Assembly (NCBI GenBank): GCA_043755595.1
Contig: JAYUSQ010000275.1
Coordinates: 1 to 64,000 of the forward strand
Length of the DNA stretch: 64,000 bases
Direction: 5' to 3'
DNA from: VFZP01 sp043755595
GTDB taxonomy: Bacteria > Acidobacteriota > Terriglobia > Bryobacterales > Bryobacteraceae
Made by a program: the position numbers and the translations under genes. A model generated the notes under the pieces. The model did no database searches. It saw only the letters and a program-made list of their open reading frames with translations, and was not told the DNA's origin. Position 1 is the first letter of the stretch. The number at the start of each line of letters is the position of its first letter. Below, in pieces: positions 8,707 through 15,911 of the stretch.

Positions 8707-8813
8707 GGACATTTATGCGGACATTATGGTGGACACCAAAATAGCATTATAATCATAAACAAAACAAAAATAATACTGTTAGTATATTGTATAGGAGGAC
8801 AAGTAATCGGACA
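8707..8813 (+). repeat. GGACA direct repeats at 12-bp spacing in AT-rich promoter region of the Fic gene
   Basis: GGACA occurs at 8707, 8719 and 8731 (exact 12-bp steps) and again at 8797 and 8809 (12 bp), the last overlapping the ATG. Between the two groups lies a very AT-rich stretch (8736-8796) with a consensus -10 hexamer TATAAT at 8748-8753 and a second TATATT at 8783-8788. AGGAGG at about 8793-8798 is a possible ribosome site, 14 nt before the ATG. The phased repeats suggest an operator array bound on one face of the helix, perhaps by the winged-helix domain of the Fic protein itself. Confidence 0.5.
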
Positions 8814-10027
8814 TGAAAGCGGACCAAGGCGCGCCAGACCGACGCGAATCGATCACTCTTATGGAGCCGCTTCTGGTGGGTTCAGATTCGCGCCATCGTG
8901 GGCCGATCACCGATTTGGCGTTCGATCTTATCCAAAAATCCGCCGGGTTCCGCCGGAGTTTACCCGCAAGCGCATTGGAGTCTTTAGCTGATCTGGTCAG
9001 GTCGATGAATTGTTACTACTCGAACCTGATCGAAGGACACAATACTCATCCAGTCGACATCGAGCGCGCGCTTCAGAACGACTACAGTCACGATACTCGC
9101 AAGCGCGATCTTCAATTGGAGGCCAAGGCCCACACTGCGGTGCAACAGTGGATCGACGGCGGCGGGCTCGCTCATGGACGCGAACTCACGGTCGATGGAA
9201 TTTGCGAAATCCACCGCCGGTTTTGCGAACTGCTCCCGGACGAGCTTCTTTGGTTGGAGGACCCCGGAACAAAAGAGCGCGTTCGCGTGGAGCCGGGAGA
9301 AATCCGCCGCCGCGATGTTGCCGTGGGAAGGCATGTCGCCGTTAGCCCGGGCGCCGTTCCCCGTTTCCTGGAGCGCTTCGAGGAAGTGTATGGACGGACC
9401 AGCAAGAGCGAGTCGATCATCGCACTGGCGGCGGCCCATCATCGCCTGGTGTGGATCCATCCCTTTATGGACGGCAATGGCAGAGTGGCGCGATTGGTTT
9501 CGCACGCTCAATTGCTGAATACGCTGGACACGGGGGCGATCTGGTCGGTGGCGCGCGGTTTGGCGCGAAGCGTCGAGACTTACAAGGCACTGCTGTTGGA
9601 TTGCGACATGACGCGGCGCAATGACCTGGACGGACGCGGCAACCTGAGTGACGAGGCGCTCGCCGCGTTCACGAGATTCTATTTGCAGACCTGCATCGAC
9701 CAGGTGGACTTCATGGAGAGTCTTATGCGGCCCAATCGCCTCCGCGCGCGCATCCTGTCGTGGGCCGATGAGGAAATTCGAGTGGGTGCGCTGCCAAACA
9801 AATCCGGCAATATCCTTGAAGCGCTTCTTTACCGGGGCGAACTACCTCGGGGCGAGGCGGACACAGTAGTGGGCACGGGCGAACGGCAGGCGCGCCGAAT
9901 CGTATCGGCTCTGTTGGAGAAAGGAGTGCTTGGGTCCGATAACCCGCGTGCTCCGTTGCGGCTGAAGTTTCCTGCGACGATGGCTTCGCGGTGGATGCCA
10001 GGGTTGTTTCCCGATCAAACGGATTGA
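8813..10027 (+). CDS. Fic-domain protein (class II, N-terminal inhibitory motif) with winged-helix C-terminus
   Basis: The 404-residue protein has the Fic active-site motif HPFMDGNGRVAR with the catalytic His at 216. An N-terminal S70-N-L-I-E74-G75 fits the inhibitory consensus (S/T)xxxE(G/N), so this is a self-inhibited class II Fic protein. Fic enzymes usually transfer AMP from ATP to Ser/Thr/Tyr of target proteins. The last about 90 residues (LPNKSGNILEALLYRG..., GERQARRIVSALLEKGVL) form a winged helix-turn-helix. No separate antitoxin is encoded nearby. Its stop codon abuts the likely true stop of the convergent lipoprotein gene (shared TGATCA at 10025-10030). Confidence 0.9.
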   Translation: MKADQGAPDRRESITLMEPLLVGSDSRHRGPITDLAFDLIQKSAGFRRSLPASALESLADLVRSMNCYYSNLIEGHNTHPVDIERALQNDYSHDTRKRDLQLEAKAHTAVQQWIDGGGLAHGRELTVDGICEIHRRFCELLPDELLWLEDPGTKERVRVEPGEIRRRDVAVGRHVAVSPGAVPRFLERFEEVYGRTSKSESIIALAAAHHRLVWIHPFMDGNGRVARLVSHAQLLNTLDTGAIWSVARGLARSVETYKALLLDCDMTRRNDLDGRGNLSDEALAAFTRFYLQTCIDQVDFMESLMRPNRLRARILSWADEEIRVGALPNKSGNILEALLYRGELPRGEADTVVGTGERQARRIVSALLEKGVLGSDNPRAPLRLKFPATMASRWMPGLFPDQTD

Positions 10028-10833
10028 TCAGTAGGCGATCGAGTCGCCGCCGTTGAGCGGCATTCCGAGGATGAGGGGGCGCCGGGTCCAGATGGTTTCA
10101 CCTGAGTGGACCTGCCACGCCACAATCGCGATAGGCGTACGTTGGGAGTGACGAGCGATTTAGGCAGAGCTTCGCCGACACTCGCGCCCAAGGGAAAATA
10201 CTCCAGCCGGCCTTGAACGGAAACTGGCACTTGGGCGCCGATCACCATGCCTGCGGAAACGGCAAGGCAAGGAGCGGCGGGCTGTGAACAGTATTCTTCC
10301 AGGGACTTTGTCGATGCTTCGAGTTCAGCGGCGGACCGCGCGCCGATCAACGTGATCTTGCGGCCGCGGTCCAAGTCCCGGGCTAGAAAGAATAGCCGAT
10401 AGCGGAGGATGCCGGGCGCGAATCCTACAGCAACCGTCACTCCGGTTTCGAGAGGGCGCACGTCGAGGAATTGCGTGTCGACTCCGATCAAATTGCTCTT
10501 CACCGTGAGGTTAAGACCTTCTTGCGAAACCGCCTCTGTCTTGATGGCCTCGCCGGTTGCCAACACCGGTTTGACGATCTTCAACCGCATACCTGCGAGC
10601 AAGTCGACGAATCCGGCCTGAACATAGCAGCCGTAGACAGAGTAATGAGAAGAGCGCGGAGTAATAGCGGCTGAGTTGGGTACGCAATCGGTTGCGGGGG
10701 ATTGGGCGGACGGCGCTTTTCGCACGCCCGGTGGCAAGAGCAGATCGCGATTGCCTTCGCGGAGCAAGGTGAACTGGCGGGGGGCGCAGCCTATTTCGGC
10801 GGCCAGAATTAGTACTGTAATCGCGAAGCGCAT
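10015..10833 (-). CDS. putative lipoprotein with probable C-terminal frameshift
   Basis: The signal MRFAITVLILAAEIGC suggests a lipoprotein, followed by about 220 residues of an unrecognised, beta-rich domain. As read, the last about 45 residues (after KSLVTPN, near 10145) are Arg/Ser/Pro-rich and unlike the rest, and the stop overlaps the Fic gene. In the neighbouring (-1) frame the same DNA reads IAIVAWQVHSGETIWTRRP and ends in NGGDSIAY at a stop at 10028-10030, directly against the Fic stop. That reading looks like the original C-terminus, so one base was probably lost near 10130-10150. This is either a real mutation or a sequencing error. Confidence 0.6.
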   Translation of the reverse strand: MRFAITVLILAAEIGCAPRQFTLLREGNRDLLLPPGVRKAPSAQSPATDCVPNSAAITPRSSHYSVYGCYVQAGFVDLLAGMRLKIVKPVLATGEAIKTEAVSQEGLNLTVKSNLIGVDTQFLDVRPLETGVTVAVGFAPGILRYRLFFLARDLDRGRKITLIGARSAAELEASTKSLEEYCSQPAAPCLAVSAGMVIGAQVPVSVQGRLEYFPLGASVGEALPKSLVTPNVRLSRLWRGRSTQVKPSGPGAPSSSECRSTAATRSPTDQSV

Positions 10834-10858
10834 ATCTTCATCACTACCACACGCTAAG

Positions 10859-13288
10859 ATGAAAGCTCCCTTGGATTCACCCCTGTACTGCGACGTAAGT
10901 CTGCCGGTCCCGCTCGATCGGTTCTTTACGTACTCGTTACCCGAAGCCTGGCGTCATCGCGTGCAAGTTGGTGCGCGCGTCATTGTGCCATTTGGTCCGA
11001 GGAAAATGACGGGGATGGTGGTGCGTCTTCACGACGACACGCCCGAAGTCGCGACCAAAGAAGCGATGCGGTTACTCGATGAGGAGCCGCTGCTGGACGC
11101 CAGCTTGCTCAAACTGGGACGGTGGATCGCGACCTACTATTGCTCTCCGCTGGGCGAGGTGTTACGCACCATGACGCCGATGGCGGGCGAAGTTCGTAAG
11201 ACCAGGACCCTGACGCTGACGCCCGCTGGAATCGACGCGGCGCGCCAATTGCTCCTGGGTACGCCGAGCGAAGAACCGGCGGTTCAAATTCTTCGCCTGT
11301 TGGAATCCAAGCCGATCTCCACCGGTTATTTGCTGAAGAAAATCCGCGGGGCCGATGTGGCTGTGCGGGCGCTGATGAAGCGTGGTTGGCTGGCGGAGGA
11401 AGACGACATCGAATCGAAGGATCCGCTGCGTATTGCGGCTGCGCGTTTGCGGGCTGAGTTCACGCATCGCCCCGATGGCGTTAAGCTGCCGAAGGCGGAA
11501 CGCGAGTTGATTGCGTATCTGGAACTCCATCCCGGCTCACACAACGTCGCTCAACTGGAGGAACTTGTGCCGAATGCGAGCACTGCGGCACGTGCGTTGG
11601 CCCGCCGGGGCTTTGTCCAGCTTCGGCCCGAAGCCCCCGCAGTGCTATCCGGCTCACTCCGCCCGCCGCACAAGCTTAACCGCCATCAGGAAGCGGCGTT
11701 CCAGGCCGTGGCGGCTTGCATCGCGGGTGGTACGTTCGGGTCTTACTTGCTGCACGGCGTAACTGGATCTGGCAAGACGGAGGTCTATCTCGGACTGATC
11801 GACGAGGCCTTGCGATTCGACCGCGGCGCGCTCTTGTTGGTTCCAGAAATCGGGCTGACGCCGCAAGTGGCGGGGCAGTTCTTCCATCGGTTCGGCGACC
11901 GCGTGGCGATTCTTCATTCGGCCTTTTCCGACATGGAGCGCGTCGAGCAATGGCGGAGGATCCGTTCCGGCGCAGCCCGGGTTGTGGTTGGTACGCGCTC
12001 AGGCATTTTCGCTCCGGTGCGAAACCTCGGGTTGATCATCGTAGACGAAGAACACGACCAGAGTTACAAGCAAGAGGAGAATCCGCGATACAACGGGCGC
12101 GACGTGGCAGTGGTGCGTGGGCGGGAATGTAACGCCGCGGTGGTGCTGGGCTCGGCGACTCCGAGTCTGGAGACGCGTTACAACGCCGAGAAGGGCAAGT
12201 ATACTTTGTTGTCGATGCCAGAGCGGATCGAGCGGCGTCCCATGCCGGAAGTCCATATCGTCGACATGCGCCAGGAGTTTCAAGAGACTAAGAAGCAAGC
12301 GACCTTCGCCCGTGCGCTGGCTACGGCGGTTCAACAACGCACCGAAAAAGGTGAGCAGGCAATGCTGCTGCTCAACCGCCGGGGCTTTTCCACATTTGTC
12401 GCCTGCCGCTCTTGCGGGGAGCGATTGCAATGCCAGAATTGCGCGGTCACGTTGACTTGGCACAAGCGCGACAAACGGATGCTGTGTCATGTGTGCGGCT
12501 ACGCCGAGCCCGTGCCGACGGTCTGTCCCAAGTGCGAGAGCGAGCACATCTACTTCCTTGGCACGGGCAGCGAAAAAGTGGAGGATGAACTCCGGCAGCT
12601 TTTCCCGAAGGCTCGCATCGCCCGGATGGATCGCGATACGGTGACCGGCAAACGCGACTATGAGAATATTCTTCACGGCTTCCGCCAAGGCGACTTCGAT
12701 TTACTGGTAGGCACGCAAATGATCGCCAAGGGACACGACATACCAAACGTAACTCTGGTGGGATTGGTGAACGCCGATGTGGGACTGGGTATGCCGGATT
12801 TTCGCGCGGCTGAGCGTACGTTTCAGCTGCTTACTCAAGCGGCGGGCCGCGCTGGCCGAGGCGAGTTGCCAGGTATCGTTTACTTACAGACCATCAATCC
12901 GGAGCACTACGCCATTCGCTGCGCCGCCGCGCAAGACTACGCAAGTTTTTACCAGAAGGAATTGGAGTTTCGACGCGTGATGCGCTATCCGCCGTTTTCG
13001 GCGCTGGCGAATATTCTGGTGCGGCACGCCAATCAGGAAGACGCTTTGCGCTTGGCCGCTGAGCTGGGTGCGCTGCTTGAACCGGCGCCCGAAGGAATCA
13101 AAGTGCTGGGACCGGCCGAGGCGCCTGTGCCACGGCTGAAGCGCGAATTCCGGTATCAACTGCTGATCAAAGCGGCTAGCCGGAAGATTCTGAACGATAC
13201 GCTGGGCAACCTGCGGCGGCACGCGCAAGATGCGAAATGGCCGGCGACGGCGTTGGTTGTCGATGTCGATCCGTTGACGTTGTTGTAA
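10859..13288 (+). CDS. priA: primosomal protein N' (replication restart helicase PriA)
   Basis: The ATG at 10859 opens an 809-residue protein beginning MKAPLDSPLYCDVSLPVPL, the typical PriA 3'-DNA-binding domain; farther upstream the frame overlaps the divergent lipoprotein gene. It carries Walker A GVTGSGKTEVY (about 300), DEEH (about 396), and the PriA zinc-binding cysteines CRSCGERLQCQNC and CHVCGY...CPKC (about 517-562), followed by helicase motifs including LVGTQMIAKGHD and AAGRAGRG. PriA reloads the replisome at stalled forks. It heads a dense + strand run of eight genes. Confidence 0.97.
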   Translation: MKAPLDSPLYCDVSLPVPLDRFFTYSLPEAWRHRVQVGARVIVPFGPRKMTGMVVRLHDDTPEVATKEAMRLLDEEPLLDASLLKLGRWIATYYCSPLGEVLRTMTPMAGEVRKTRTLTLTPAGIDAARQLLLGTPSEEPAVQILRLLESKPISTGYLLKKIRGADVAVRALMKRGWLAEEDDIESKDPLRIAAARLRAEFTHRPDGVKLPKAERELIAYLELHPGSHNVAQLEELVPNASTAARALARRGFVQLRPEAPAVLSGSLRPPHKLNRHQEAAFQAVAACIAGGTFGSYLLHGVTGSGKTEVYLGLIDEALRFDRGALLLVPEIGLTPQVAGQFFHRFGDRVAILHSAFSDMERVEQWRRIRSGAARVVVGTRSGIFAPVRNLGLIIVDEEHDQSYKQEENPRYNGRDVAVVRGRECNAAVVLGSATPSLETRYNAEKGKYTLLSMPERIERRPMPEVHIVDMRQEFQETKKQATFARALATAVQQRTEKGEQAMLLLNRRGFSTFVACRSCGERLQCQNCAVTLTWHKRDKRMLCHVCGYAEPVPTVCPKCESEHIYFLGTGSEKVEDELRQLFPKARIARMDRDTVTGKRDYENILHGFRQGDFDLLVGTQMIAKGHDIPNVTLVGLVNADVGLGMPDFRAAERTFQLLTQAAGRAGRGELPGIVYLQTINPEHYAIRCAAAQDYASFYQKELEFRRVMRYPPFSALANILVRHANQEDALRLAAELGALLEPAPEGIKVLGPAEAPVPRLKREFRYQLLIKAASRKILNDTLGNLRRHAQDAKWPATALVVDVDPLTLL

Positions 13289-13295
13289 ATGACAT

Positions 13296-14093
13296 ATGAT
13301 TTTGGCTGTGCATCTGGACGGATCGGTAATTGCGCGCAATTTGCGCTCGGCGATGAGTACATACTCTCGGTCGACCGGAGAAGGTTCTCTGATCGATCTC
13401 GGCCCGGCCGTCGCGTCGAATTCCGGGGTGAACTACGCGGTGTTCAATGCCTTGGTTGTTTCTGAGCCGGTTACCGCCGCTCAGCTTTCTATGCTGCTCG
13501 ACCAGGGTGCGGAGTTCTACCGGAAGTGCGGCGTGGGATGGAGCTGTTGGCTAGATGAGAAGATGATCGATCCACAAGGAGGCCCCCAAGCGGCGCATCT
13601 TTTGCAGGCCCGGGGAATGCAATGGGTCGCTCAGCACGATGGCATGCTTACGACTCAGATTCGGCCCGACCGCCGCCGATTGCTGGAGGCGCGAACACGG
13701 CCGGTCGCCGATCAGCAGACGCGCGACGATTTCATTCAAGTATGTTGCCAGGTGTTTCTCTTGCCGGAATCGGTCACGCAGCGAATCTATGGCTCGGCTT
13801 CGTTCTGGAGCGGATTGATGCGGGGTTGGGTGGGATACGAGGGCGCGCGGCCAGTTTGCATCGCCGTGTCAGCGGCCGATGACGGCAGTGTGGGTCTCTA
13901 TAGCGTCGCGACGTTGGCGGCTTTTCGTGGAAGAGGATTTGGCGAGTTCATTACGCGTCACGCCATCGGTGAAGCGGCGGAGCGCTCGGGGTTGAATCGC
14001 TGGAGTCTGCAATCAACGCCGGAGGGAATCGGTCTCTACCGGCGGCTTGGCTATCAGGCCCGCACGCGGATTAGCGTTTGGGCTTCGGAATGA
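13296..14093 (+). CDS. GNAT-family N-acetyltransferase
   Basis: The start ATG is 7 nt after priA. The C-terminal 90 residues hold the acetyl-CoA fold: VGLYSVATLAAFRGRGFGEF (the RGRGFG pyrophosphate loop) and GLYRRLGYQARTRISVW. The N-terminal 130 residues are a divergent, perhaps second, GNAT-like half. The substrate cannot be told. The stop codon overlaps the ATG of the next gene (ATGA at 14090-14093), showing translational coupling. Confidence 0.8.
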   Translation: MILAVHLDGSVIARNLRSAMSTYSRSTGEGSLIDLGPAVASNSGVNYAVFNALVVSEPVTAAQLSMLLDQGAEFYRKCGVGWSCWLDEKMIDPQGGPQAAHLLQARGMQWVAQHDGMLTTQIRPDRRRLLEARTRPVADQQTRDDFIQVCCQVFLLPESVTQRIYGSASFWSGLMRGWVGYEGARPVCIAVSAADDGSVGLYSVATLAAFRGRGFGEFITRHAIGEAAERSGLNRWSLQSTPEGIGLYRRLGYQARTRISVWASE

Positions 14094-14644
14094 ATGAGTC
14101 GCAAGATCGAATTCCATTCCAAGTGACCGAAGCCGCGCGCGAGTATGAAGCGGTGCGGGGCCTGCCGGTCAGCGTGCTGCTGGACAACGTCCGCAGCATG
14201 TATAACGTCGGGTCGTTCTTTCGCACGATGGACGGCGTAGGGGCGGCGAAGCTTTACCTAAGCGGGATTACCGGGCGGCCACCGAAGTCCGCCATTTCGA
14301 AAACTGCATTGGGCGCCGAAGAATCGGTGCCGTGGGAATACGCAGCGGACCCGGCGCCCACGGTGCGGCAACTACATGAACAAGGCTTTGAAGTTGTGGC
14401 GTTGGAGACGCGTGTCGGCGCCGTCGATCTGTTCGATTGGACGCCGCGTTTCCCAGTTTGTTTAATCTTCGGCCACGAAGTGGATGGGGTGCAACCCGCG
14501 CTGGTCGAGATGGCCGACACCTTCGTTCGTTTGCCGATGCTGGGCCGGAAGCATTCCTTGAATGTGGCGACCGCCGGCGGTGTGGTGTTGTATGAACTGC
14601 TGCGAAAATACCGGGAACTGCATCGTCGAAGTGCAATGGCATAA
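14090..14644 (+). CDS. TrmH/SpoU-family RNA 2'-O-methyltransferase
   Basis: The 184-residue protein shows the three SPOUT motifs: VLLDNVRSMYNVGSFFRT (motif 1), CLIFGHEVDGV (motif 2) and LPMLGRKHSLNVATAGGVVLYE (motif 3), which form the knotted SAM-binding site. Such enzymes methylate ribose in tRNA or rRNA; the target cannot be assigned from sequence. There is no N-terminal L30e-like substrate domain, so it is a compact version. The start overlaps the acetyltransferase stop; glutamate-type dehydrogenase follows 7 nt later. Confidence 0.9.
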   Translation: MNESQDRIPFQVTEAAREYEAVRGLPVSVLLDNVRSMYNVGSFFRTMDGVGAAKLYLSGITGRPPKSAISKTALGAEESVPWEYAADPAPTVRQLHEQGFEVVALETRVGAVDLFDWTPRFPVCLIFGHEVDGVQPALVEMADTFVRLPMLGRKHSLNVATAGGVVLYELLRKYRELHRRSAMA

Positions 14645-14651
14645 TTGAGCG

Positions 14652-15908
14652 ATGGCGCCCGACAAAGAACTAAATCCATGGCTCGCCGCCGAGGCGCGTT
14701 TTGACGAAGCCGCCGCGCGGCTTGAGCTCGAAGAAGGCATTCGAAAGATACTCCGCTCGCCTTCGCGCGAGATAACTGTCTATATCCCGGTGATGTTGGA
14801 CGACGGGCGAATCGAGGTGTTTACCGGGTACCGAGTGCAGCATTCGATCGCACGCGGACCGGCCAAGGGCGGGCTCCGTTATGCGCCCGATGTGACGCTG
14901 GAGGAAGTGCGGGCGCTCGCCAGTTGGATGACCTGGAAGTGCGCGGTCGCGAATATTCCGTACGGAGGAGCCAAGGGCGGCGTGATCTGTAATCCGGTGA
15001 TCCTGTCGACGGGCGAACTCGAGCGAATCACCCGCCGCTACACTGCTGAGATCATCGAATTCATCGGACCCGAGAAAGACATTCCGGCGCCCGATATGAA
15101 TACTAACGAGCAGGTGATGGCGTGGATGATGGACACCTACTCGATGCACACGCGTCAGACGACGACTGGTGTCGTTACCGGGAAACCGCTTGATCTTGGC
15201 GGTTCGCGCGGGCGGCCGGAGGCGACCGGGCGCGGTTGTATGATCGTCACGCTCGAAGCCCTGAAGCGCTTCGGGATCCGGCCCGAAGACGCTTCCGTAG
15301 TGATTCAAGGCTTCGGTAACGTGGGCGGCATGGCGGCGCGGCTGATGGCGAAGCGCGGCTTCCGGATCGTGTCTATCATCGAATACGACGGCGCCGTTCA
15401 CAACGCCAAGGGGTTGGATATTGAGAAGCTGATGCTGCATCGCAAGGAAACCGGTTCTATCGTGGATTTTTCCGGCGGCGACAACATCGACCGGGAAGAA
15501 GCGCTGTTTCAGCAATGCGACGTGCTGCTACCGGCGGCGAAAGAGAATGTCATTACGTCGATGACCGCCCCTAAGTTGCGATGCAAAATCATTACCGAAG
15601 GCGCGAACGGTCCCACGACGCCGCCGGCCGACAAGATACTCGAGGACAAAGGAGTCTTTGTCATACCGGATATTTTGGCAAACGCGGGTGGCGTGACTGT
15701 CTCGTATTTTGAGTGGGTACAGGATCGGCAGGGATATTTCTGGAATGAGGAATTGGTCAACCAGCGCCTGGAAGAAATCATGGTGAACGGGTTCGGCGAC
15801 GTGATGAAGTTCCACGAGAAATACAAAACCAATAACCGGACAGCCGCTTACATGCTGGCTTTGGACCGCGTTGCGTTCGCCATTAAGCTTCGGGGGCTGT
15901 ACGCGTAA
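14652..15908 (+). CDS. Glu/Leu/Phe/Val dehydrogenase (probable glutamate dehydrogenase)
   Basis: At 418 residues it has the usual length of the hexameric bacterial/archaeal enzymes. The N-terminal domain holds GPAKGGLRYAPDVTLEEV, SWMTWKCAVANIPYGGAKGG (substrate-binding and catalytic lysines) and PAPDMNT. The Rossmann domain has VIQGFGNVGGMAARL and ITEGANGPTTPPAD. The enzyme interconverts glutamate and 2-oxoglutarate plus ammonia using NAD(P)H. A CATAAT hexamer ends 6 nt before the ATG, a possible internal promoter. mutS follows 3 nt after the stop. Confidence 0.93.
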   Translation: MAPDKELNPWLAAEARFDEAAARLELEEGIRKILRSPSREITVYIPVMLDDGRIEVFTGYRVQHSIARGPAKGGLRYAPDVTLEEVRALASWMTWKCAVANIPYGGAKGGVICNPVILSTGELERITRRYTAEIIEFIGPEKDIPAPDMNTNEQVMAWMMDTYSMHTRQTTTGVVTGKPLDLGGSRGRPEATGRGCMIVTLEALKRFGIRPEDASVVIQGFGNVGGMAARLMAKRGFRIVSIIEYDGAVHNAKGLDIEKLMLHRKETGSIVDFSGGDNIDREEALFQQCDVLLPAAKENVITSMTAPKLRCKIITEGANGPTTPPADKILEDKGVFVIPDILANAGGVTVSYFEWVQDRQGYFWNEELVNQRLEEIMVNGFGDVMKFHEKYKTNNRTAAYMLALDRVAFAIKLRGLYA

Positions 15909-15911
15909 CGA

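Noticed and set aside
8707..8813. GGACA repeats as the end of an IS21-like element
   Set aside because: No transposase, target duplication or second end was found; kept only as an alternative to an operator array.
14670..15515. Open frame of 281 codons on the minus strand opposite the glutamate-type dehydrogenase
   Set aside because: Composition is His/Arg/Leu-rich as expected for the antisense of GC-rich coding DNA; the + strand carries a clear enzyme.
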